From an uncultured Prevotella sp. (GTDB lineage: Bacteria; Bacteroidota; Bacteroidia; Bacteroidales; Bacteroidaceae): a stretch of 11,499 bases of DNA. The DNA is taken from NCBI GenBank assembly GCA_900770515.1, contig CAAHDP010000324.1, forward strand, positions 1-11,499, given 5' to 3'. A program made the translations under genes and the position numbers. Below the pieces are notes generated by a model. The model had not been told where the DNA came from and did not search any database. It saw nothing but the letters and a program-made list of their open reading frames with translations. Shown one piece after another: positions 6,839 to 11,499 of this stretch (positions are counted from its first letter, which is position 1; the number at the start of each line of letters is the position of its first letter).

Positions 6839-8020
6839 ATGGAAAATATGAAGGAAACCATGAAGGATGTATTGGAAAACAACATCCTCAACTATTGGAT
6901 AGAAAAAGTAACTGATGATGAGAATGGTGGCTTCTACGGACGAGTAGATGGCAACGACCAGGTTCATCCTGAAGCCGAAAAGGGCGCCGTAATGAATGCC
7001 CGCATCCTGTGGGCATTCTCGGCAGCCTACCGTGTACTCCAGAAACCAGAGTATCTGGAGGCTGCTACCCGCGCCAAGAACTATGTGCGCGACCATTTCC
7101 TCGACAATGAATATGGCGGCATCTACTGGAGCGTGGATTACAAGGGAAATCCGCTTGATACCAAGAAACAGACCTATGCCATCGGTTTCGCCATCTATGG
7201 CTTCTCTGAGTATGCCCGTGCCACGGGCGATAAGGAGGCACTCGATATTGCGATTTCCCTATATCACGACATTGAGAAGCATGCCTTTGATGCTAAGAAC
7301 AATGGATATATTGAGGCGTTGACCCGTGAGTGGAAGCCTATCGCCGATATGCGTCTTTCTGATAAGGATGAGAACGGATCCCGCACGATGAATACCCATC
7401 TCCATATCATAGAACCCTATACCAATCTCTATCGTGTATGGAAGACTGATGAATTGGAAAAAAGTATCCGCAACCTGCTCAATATCTTCACCGATAAGCT
7501 TCTGAACAAGGAGACCTATCATCTTGACCTGTTCTTCAATGATGAGTGGGAGGGAAAAAGAAATATCGAAAGTTATGGTCATGACATTGAGGCTTCCTGG
7601 CTGCTTCATGAAACGGCACTGGTCTTGGGCGATAAGGAACTGCTGCGCAAGATAGAGCGCATCATCCGCAGAATAGCCGATGCTGCCGACGAGGGATTGC
7701 GTCCGGATGGAAGTATGGTGTATGAGCATTGGAAGGATGGGGATAAGTTTGATCTCCAGCGCCAGTGGTGGGTACAGTGTGAGAACATCATCGGTCACAT
7801 CGACCTCTATCAGTATTTCCGCACCGAGGAGAATCTGCTGATAGCCATCACCTGTTGGAATTATGTGGCGAAGCATCTGTTGGATGCCAAGAACGGCGAG
7901 TGGCATTGGGCTATCCTGGAGGATGGTTCGGTGAATAAGGAAGATGATAAGGCTGGTTTCTGGAAATGTCCTTATCACAACAGTCGTATGTGTCTTGAAC
8001 TCATAGAAAGAGATTATTGA
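6839..8020 (+). CDS. Mannobiose (cellobiose-type) 2-epimerase, AGE family
   Basis: This cytoplasmic (alpha/alpha)6-barrel enzyme inverts C2 of the reducing sugar, turning mannobiose into mannosylglucose for the phosphorylase. It has 393 residues, the usual family length of about 390-410, and no signal peptide. Key pieces are NARILWAFSAAYRVL (53-67, with Arg55 of the substrate site), TMNTHLHIIEPYTNLYRVW (183-201, His187/His189), ESYGHDIEASWLLHE (244-258, His248 as a catalytic candidate) and FWKCPYHNSRMCLELIER (374-391, His380 as the other). These are the conserved His blocks of cellobiose 2-epimerases. Mannobiose as substrate is inferred from the GH26-GH130-symporter context. An in-frame ATG at 6848 (Met4) is an alternative start. 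It is the last gene of the operon and is followed by a strong terminator. Confidence 0.94.
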   Translation: MENMKETMKDVLENNILNYWIEKVTDDENGGFYGRVDGNDQVHPEAEKGAVMNARILWAFSAAYRVLQKPEYLEAATRAKNYVRDHFLDNEYGGIYWSVDYKGNPLDTKKQTYAIGFAIYGFSEYARATGDKEALDIAISLYHDIEKHAFDAKNNGYIEALTREWKPIADMRLSDKDENGSRTMNTHLHIIEPYTNLYRVWKTDELEKSIRNLLNIFTDKLLNKETYHLDLFFNDEWEGKRNIESYGHDIEASWLLHETALVLGDKELLRKIERIIRRIADAADEGLRPDGSMVYEHWKDGDKFDLQRQWWVQCENIIGHIDLYQYFRTEENLLIAITCWNYVAKHLLDAKNGEWHWAILEDGSVNKEDDKAGFWKCPYHNSRMCLELIERDY

Positions 8021-8041
8021 TCGAAAGAGATGATTGATTAT

Positions 8042-8080
8042 AAAAATCCGGGCAAATTATATATTTGCTCGGATTTTTTT
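8042..8080 (+). terminator. Intrinsic terminator of the mannan operon
   Basis: A stem of at least 12 pairs joins 8046-8057 (ATCCGGGCAAAT) with 8063-8074 (ATTTGCTCGGAT), with one G-T pair and a short loop. It is followed by a run of T to 8080 and preceded by matching A's. It begins 22 bases after the epimerase stop. Confidence 0.92.
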
Positions 8081-8109
8081 GTTTATCCCAAATATTTATT
8101 GTACTTTTG
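8078..8109 (+). promoter_or_regulatory. Promoter of the deoxynucleoside kinase pair
   Basis: The -7 box TACTTTTG (8102-8109) fits TAnnTTTG exactly. A TTTG at 8078-8081 lies 20 bases upstream, in good -33 position, and uses the last T's of the preceding terminator. Transcription would start near 8116. The leader of about 68 bases opens with a CCAAC (8113-8117) / GTTGG (8129-8133) hairpin and has a GAGG/CCTC mini-stem at 8133-8144. Confidence 0.7.
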
Positions 8110-8183
8110 CAGCCAACGATAAAAGTTAGTTGGAGGCTCGCCTCAGCATAGTTTTTAAAATATAAATTATTCAATATAAATAA

Positions 8184-8810
8184 ATGTATATAGCAGTAGC
8201 AGGAAATATCGGTAGTGGCAAGACAACGCTCACCAAGATGCTTTCCAAATATTACGAATGGAAACAGTATCTGGAACCCGTTGCCGAAAACCCATATATC
8301 GACGACTATTACAAGGATATCTCCCGATGGGCACTCAACATGGAGGTGTTCTACCTCAAGCAGCGATTCAAAAATCTGCTCGAGATTCAGCACAGTAAGG
8401 AAACCGTTATTCAGGACCGCACTATCTTCGAGGGCGTGTATGTCTTTGCCGCCAACAACAGGGCGATGGGACACATGGATGAGCGTGACTACGAAACCTA
8501 CATGGAACTCTTCGAGTCGATGATGGAGGTGGTGAAGATGCCCGAACTCATGATCTATCTCCGATCTTCGGTTCCCCACCTGGTGAAGAATATTCAGAAA
8601 CGAGGCAGAGACTATGAGCAGCGCATGCCTATCGACTACCTGGAAGGCATCAACCGCCTTTATGATGATTTCATTATGAATAAGTATAAGGGTAGGGTGC
8701 TGGTGGTAGAAGTGGATGACCTCGACTTCGAGCACAATCCCAAGCAGTTTGGCGACATCGTAGATAAGATTGATGCCAAACTCTTCGGCCTCTTTTCCAA
8801 GGAAGAATAA
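8184..8810 (+). CDS. Deoxynucleoside kinase, first of a tandem pair
   Basis: A 208-residue cytosolic kinase of the dCK/dGK/dNK family, which phosphorylates deoxynucleosides to 5'-monophosphates for salvage. The P-loop is GNIGSGKTT (7-15). The general base is Glu31 in EPV. The DRT motif (78-80) corresponds to the ERS motif of animal enzymes, and the lid is KRGRDYE (139-145). Aligned by eye with human dCK, Arg61 matches Arg104. The base-contacting Gln97 position is Glu54 here, and the Asp133 position is Gly84, so substrate choice may differ from its neighbour. It shares about 52 % of residues with the downstream paralogue (109 identities in my near-ungapped alignment). Lactobacilli carry a comparable tandem pair whose products form a dAK/dGK heterodimer. 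No Shine-Dalgarno motif is seen; the upstream sequence is A/T-rich. Confidence 0.92.
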   Translation: MYIAVAGNIGSGKTTLTKMLSKYYEWKQYLEPVAENPYIDDYYKDISRWALNMEVFYLKQRFKNLLEIQHSKETVIQDRTIFEGVYVFAANNRAMGHMDERDYETYMELFESMMEVVKMPELMIYLRSSVPHLVKNIQKRGRDYEQRMPIDYLEGINRLYDDFIMNKYKGRVLVVEVDDLDFEHNPKQFGDIVDKIDAKLFGLFSKEE

Positions 8811-8830
8811 TCTTCTTTAAGAGAATCATA

Positions 8831-8878
8831 TTTACTAATCATAAAGTTCAAAGTTCAAAGTTCAAAATTCAAAGTAAG
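8831..8878 (+). repeat. AAGTTCA heptamer array 3, upstream of the second kinase
   Basis: The leader TTTACTAATCATA (8831-8843) is followed by four heptamers: AAGTTCA three times (8844-8864) and AAATTCA (8865-8871). The terminal unit AAGTAAG (8872-8878) and the ATG at 8882 come next. The first 36 bases equal those of array 1 exactly, although the neighbouring genes are unrelated. The array fills most of the 71-base gap between the kinases. Confidence 0.9.
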
Positions 8879-8881
8879 AAA

Positions 8882-9499
8882 ATGCATATAGCAATAGCTG
8901 GAAATATAGGTAGTGGCAAGACAACATTGACCAAGATGCTTGCCAAGCGATATGGTTGGAAGGCAAACTTCGAACCCGTGGATAATAACCCATACCTTGC
9001 CGATTACTACAAGGATATGGAACGATGGTCGTTTAATCTTCAGATTTATTTCTTGAACAAGCGATTCCACGACGTGGTGGAAATCTCACGCTCCGAACAG
9101 ACCATCGTGCAGGACCGTACCATCTTCGAGGATGCACGCATCTTCGCTCCCAACCTTCACGACATCGGTATGATGAGCGACCGGGATTTCGCCAACTACA
9201 CCGACCTTTTCGACCTGATGATCAGTCTGGTGAAACTCCCCGACCTGATGATCTATATCAAGAGCAGCATCCCAACCCTCGTGAAGCACATCGAGAAGCG
9301 CGGAAGGGATTTTGAGAAAAGCATCCGCATCGACTACCTGCAAGGCCTGAACAACCGTTACGAAGAGTGGATCAAGAGCTACAAGGGACGCCTCATCATC
9401 GTGGATGGTGACAATCTGGAGTTTGCCGATAATCCCGAAGATTTCCGAAAGATTACCGACTTGATAGATGCAGAATTATTTGGCTTCTTCAAGGAATAG
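8882..9499 (+). CDS. Deoxynucleoside kinase, second of a tandem pair
   Basis: A 205-residue paralogue of the preceding gene, with the same P-loop GNIGSGKTT (7-15), Glu31 in EPV, QDRT (77-80) and lid KRGRDFE (139-145). Unlike its partner it keeps the canonical base-site set by alignment with human dCK: Gln54 (Gln97) in RWSFNLQIYFL, Arg61 (Arg104) and Asp84 (Asp133) in IFEDARIFAPNL. This points to a dGK/dAK/dCK-like activity; the exact base cannot be told by eye. The pair is probably one transcript, 71 bases apart, with heptamer array 3 between. Heterodimer formation with the first kinase is an analogy with lactobacilli, not shown here. The start is set by the paralogue's length and the P-loop position. 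Confidence 0.93.
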   Translation: MHIAIAGNIGSGKTTLTKMLAKRYGWKANFEPVDNNPYLADYYKDMERWSFNLQIYFLNKRFHDVVEISRSEQTIVQDRTIFEDARIFAPNLHDIGMMSDRDFANYTDLFDLMISLVKLPDLMIYIKSSIPTLVKHIEKRGRDFEKSIRIDYLQGLNNRYEEWIKSYKGRLIIVDGDNLEFADNPEDFRKITDLIDAELFGFFKE

Positions 9500-9548
9500 A
9501 GCAAGGAGGAAGCAAGTAGTAAAGTAAGTAATCTGACAAGTAGTTGGG

Positions 9549-9579
9549 TAAATAATGGGCTTTTTTTGCCCATTATTTA
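9549..9579 (+). terminator. Stem-loop after the kinase pair, likely terminator
   Basis: A perfect 12-bp stem (TAAATAATGGGC at 9549-9560, its complement at 9568-9579) encloses a loop of seven T. The GGGC/GCCC core is flanked by A-rich and U-rich arms. No separate T-run follows, but the U-rich 3' arm could act as one. The repeat is symmetric but nothing converges on it from the right. Confidence 0.65.
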
Positions 9580-9620
9580 ACATTTAACATTAAAAATTAT
9601 ATTCTTTCAGAAATAATTGC

Positions 9621-9628
9621 TACCTTTG
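9621..9628 (+). promoter_or_regulatory. -7 promoter box of the nuo operon
   Basis: TACCTTTG fits TAnnTTTG and is followed by the common CA context. It lies 46 bases before the nuoA ATG. A convincing -33 TTTG is not seen at the proper distance. Confidence 0.6.
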
Positions 9629-9673
9629 CAACCGCTTAGAAGCATTAAACAAAATAACGTTATAACAATTTTT

Positions 9674-10024
9674 ATGAACTTTACACTATTTATCACCGTT
9701 TTGCTGACGGCTGTAACCTTGGTGGTGGCTGCTTATGTCATTGCGAAGTTGATCGGTCCTCGTTCATACAATCCGGTAAAGGGTGAACCTTTTGAGTGTG
9801 GTATTCCGACACGTGGCAGCTCCTGGTTGCCATCACACATCGGTTACTATCTCTTCGCCATCCTTTTCCTGATGTTTGACATCGAGACAGTATTGCTTTA
9901 CCCATGGGCAGTCGTAGTTAAGCAGTTTGGATCTATGGCTCTCGTGAGCATCGGGTTCTTCCTGTTGGTATTGGTATTTGGCCTTGCTTATGCTTGGCGG
10001 AAAGGAGCATTGGAATGGAAGTAA
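9674..10024 (+). CDS. nuoA: NADH-quinone oxidoreductase (complex I) subunit A
   Basis: A small inner-membrane subunit of complex I, at the junction of the membrane arm and the quinone site. It has 116 residues and three hydrophobic segments (about 4-26, 60-80 and 87-108). The loop after the first segment holds GEPFECGIP, with the conserved Cys of ND3/NuoA, and FDIETVLLYPWAV marks the second segment. I chose ATG 9674 because an in-frame TTG at 9617 would place the start upstream of the -7 promoter box. Its 3' end overlaps nuoB by ten bases, so the two are translationally coupled. Confidence 0.95.
   Translation: MNFTLFITVLLTAVTLVVAAYVIAKLIGPRSYNPVKGEPFECGIPTRGSSWLPSHIGYYLFAILFLMFDIETVLLYPWAVVVKQFGSMALVSIGFFLLVLVFGLAYAWRKGALEWK
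10003..10007 (+). promoter_or_regulatory. Shine-Dalgarno AGGAG for nuoB inside nuoA
   Basis: AGGAG lies seven bases before the nuoB ATG at 10015, within the nuoA coding end. It is the clearest Shine-Dalgarno motif in a window where the other genes start after A/T-rich sequence, and it supports ATG 10015 over an in-frame TTG at 9994. Confidence 0.6.
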
Positions 10025-10740
10025 ACAAAAGAGCCTCTATCAAGAGTATTCCTTACGACGAGTTTAAGGACAATGATACCCTCGAAAAGATTGCGCAGGA
10101 GCTCAATGAGGGTGGTGCGAATGTGGTAGTCGGTTCCCTTGATGCTGCCATCAACTGGGGACGCAGTAACTCACTCTGGTCTTTGACCTTCGGTACTTCT
10201 TGCTGTGGTATCGAGTTCATGGCTGTAGGTTGTGCACGCTACGACTTCTCCCGTTTCGGTTTCGAGGTTACCCGTAACTCTCCACGTCAGGCTGACTTGA
10301 TCATGTGTGCCGGTACTATTACCAATAAGATGGCACCTGTTTTCAAACGTTTGTACGATGAAATGGCTGAGCCTAAGTATGTGGTAGCTGTAGGTGGATG
10401 CGCCATCTCTGGTGGTCCGTTCAAGAAGAGCTACAATGTAGTTCGTGGTATCAGCGAGTTGGTTCCTGTGGATGTTTATATCCCTGGATGTCCTCCACGC
10501 CCTGAGGCTATCCTTTACGGTATGATGCAGTTGCAGCGTAAGGTAAAGGTTGAGAAATTCTTCGGTGGTGCTAACCACAAGATGTCTCAGGATGAGAAGG
10601 AACTCTCTATGAGCAAGGGTGGTCTTCGCGGCTTGAGTAACGAGAACCTCTCTGACAGCGAGAAGCTCGGACACAAGGAGCCTATCATCGTAACTGAAGT
10701 ACCTGAGGATTTCGACCCTCAGAAAGGTCTAACTGATTAA
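10015..10740 (+). CDS. nuoB: NADH-quinone oxidoreductase subunit B
   Basis: The complex I subunit that binds the terminal N2 [4Fe-4S] cluster, which passes electrons to quinone. The four ligands are visible: tandem Cys63-Cys64 in GTSCCGIEFMAVGC, Cys129 in VAVGGCAISGGPF and Cys159 in YIPGCPPRPEA. The conserved domain spans about 35-180. After it comes a charged tail of about 60 residues (181-241, rich in Lys, Glu and Ser) that is longer than in a minimal NuoB. It overlaps nuoA by ten bases and precedes nuoCD by 19. The frame upstream is open to a TTG at 9994, but the ATG has the better ribosome site. Confidence 0.96.
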   Translation: MEVNKRASIKSIPYDEFKDNDTLEKIAQELNEGGANVVVGSLDAAINWGRSNSLWSLTFGTSCCGIEFMAVGCARYDFSRFGFEVTRNSPRQADLIMCAGTITNKMAPVFKRLYDEMAEPKYVVAVGGCAISGGPFKKSYNVVRGISELVPVDVYIPGCPPRPEAILYGMMQLQRKVKVEKFFGGANHKMSQDEKELSMSKGGLRGLSNENLSDSEKLGHKEPIIVTEVPEDFDPQKGLTD

Positions 10741-10759
10741 TATAATAAGGTATAAGAAC

Positions 10760-11499
10760 ATGAAACTGAATAATATTGAATTGAGTTTTGATAATTTCGC
10801 TTCTGAAATGGCGAAGTTGAAGAACGAGAAGCATTTCGACTACCTTGTTACCATCATCGGTGAAGACTTCGGTGAGGAAGGTCTCGGATGTATCTATATT
10901 CTCGAGAATACTCAGACCAACGAGCGCTGCTCAGTAAAGACCATCGCCAAGAAGGTGGATGGCAGTGATGTAATTCCTACAGTAATTAACCTTTGGAAGG
11001 TAGCTGACCTTCTGGAGCGTGAGGTATTCGATTTCGTCGGCATCAAGTTCCTGGGTCACCCAGACATGCGTCGTCTCTTCCTCCGTACCGATTTCCAGGG
11101 CTATCCATTGCGCAAGGACTTCGATATGAGTCCTGAGGCAAACAAGTTCCCTTGCACTGATGAGCCTGAGGATGACTTCACCGTGGAGTATTCCTTGAGC
11201 GAGGATGGACATCTCGTTGCTACAGAGAAGCGTCGCTTTGATGAGAACGACTATGTTGTCAACATCGGTCCTAACCACCCATCTACCCACGGTGTGCTCC
11301 GATTGCAGACTGTTATTGATGGTGAGACTGTGAAGCGCATCTATCCACACCTCGGTTATATTCACCGTGGTATCGAGAAGATGTGGGAGAACATGACCTA
11401 TCCACAGACATTGGCATTGACCGACCGTCTGAACTATCTCTCTGCGATGATGCACCGCCACGCATTGGTAGGCGTTATCGAAGAGGCGATGGGTATCGA
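10760..11499 (+). CDS. nuoCD: NADH-quinone oxidoreductase fused subunits C and D (first 246 residues, cut by window edge)
   Basis: A fusion of the two peripheral-arm subunits of complex I that help form the quinone pocket. Residues 1 to about 125 are the NuoC part, ending in the signature LEREVFDFVGIKFLGHPDMR (85-104) and RRLFLRTDFQGYPLRKDF. A short acidic linker (about 132-152) leads into NuoD from about 160, with NIGPNHPSTHGVLRL (168-182) and HLGYIHRGIEKMWE (197-210). No stop separates them. The NuoC part is compact. NuoD should continue for about 350 residues beyond the edge. Bacteroidota commonly have an 11-subunit complex I without NuoEFG; whether that holds here cannot be seen. Confidence 0.95.
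   Translation, partial: MKLNNIELSFDNFASEMAKLKNEKHFDYLVTIIGEDFGEEGLGCIYILENTQTNERCSVKTIAKKVDGSDVIPTVINLWKVADLLEREVFDFVGIKFLGHPDMRRLFLRTDFQGYPLRKDFDMSPEANKFPCTDEPEDDFTVEYSLSEDGHLVATEKRRFDENDYVVNIGPNHPSTHGVLRLQTVIDGETVKRIYPHLGYIHRGIEKMWENMTYPQTLALTDRLNYLSAMMHRHALVGVIEEAMGI

Noticed and set aside
7259..8735. Minus-strand open frames of about 240 codons opposite the epimerase and first kinase
   Set aside because: They are shadows of the plus-strand genes; one crosses the terminator and promoter region, and neither shows a domain.
8799..8818. Terminator hairpin GAAGA/TCTTC at the end of the first kinase
   Set aside because: The stem is A/T-rich with no T-run after it, overlaps the stop codon, and the pair looks co-transcribed.
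9617..9673. TTG start giving a longer NuoA
   Set aside because: The start would precede the TACCTTTG promoter box and add 19 residues not typical of NuoA.
9994..10014. TTG start giving a longer NuoB
   Set aside because: The ATG at 10015 has an AGGAG at ideal distance and gives a normal N-terminus.

Overview
The window looks like chromosomal DNA of a gut Bacteroidota, most likely a Prevotella/Segatella-type organism. The signs are a SusC-type outer membrane protein, Bacteroidota -7 promoter boxes (TAnnTTTG) ahead of several transcription units, start codons almost without Shine-Dalgarno sequences, A/T-rich spacers around balanced-GC genes, and a nuo operon starting nuoA-nuoB-nuoCD. The genus is an inference from gene content and protein flavour; no database was searched.

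Layout. (1) Positions 1-1040, minus strand: the first 346 codons of a SusC/RagA-family TonB-dependent transporter, cut by the window edge. (2) 1041-1504: an A/T-rich divergent intergenic region with promoter candidates for both directions. (3) 1505-8020, plus strand: a five-gene mannan-utilisation operon, namely a secreted CE7-like acetyl esterase, a GH26 beta-mannanase, a GH130 4-O-beta-D-mannosyl-D-glucose phosphorylase, a GPH-family sugar:cation symporter and a mannobiose/cellobiose 2-epimerase, ending in a strong terminator. (4) 8184-9499: a tandem pair of paralogous deoxynucleoside kinases with their own promoter and a terminator-like stem-loop. (5) 9674 to the end: the start of a complex I operon, nuoA, nuoB and a fused nuoCD that runs off the window.

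How the genes work together. The esterase would strip acetyl groups and GH26 would cut beta-1,4-mannan to mannobiose. The symporter would import it, the epimerase would turn mannobiose into mannosylglucose, and GH130 would phosphorolyse that to mannose 1-phosphate and glucose. This is the pathway described in Bacteroides fragilis, in the same order for the last four genes; the esterase at the front is an addition. The divergent SusC may supply the outer-membrane step, but its SusD partner would lie outside the window.

The least explained signal is a family of heptamer tandem repeats (consensus AAGTTCA) placed directly before three start codons: the phosphorylase, the symporter and the second kinase. 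The arrays share a leader (TAAT[C/T]ATAAAG) and an AAGTAA terminal unit, and sit at nearly fixed distance from ATG. Two of them share a 36-base identical block. Also worth a look are an attenuator-like hairpin between phosphorylase and symporter, and the divergence of the two kinases at positions that line up with base-recognition residues of human deoxycytidine kinase.
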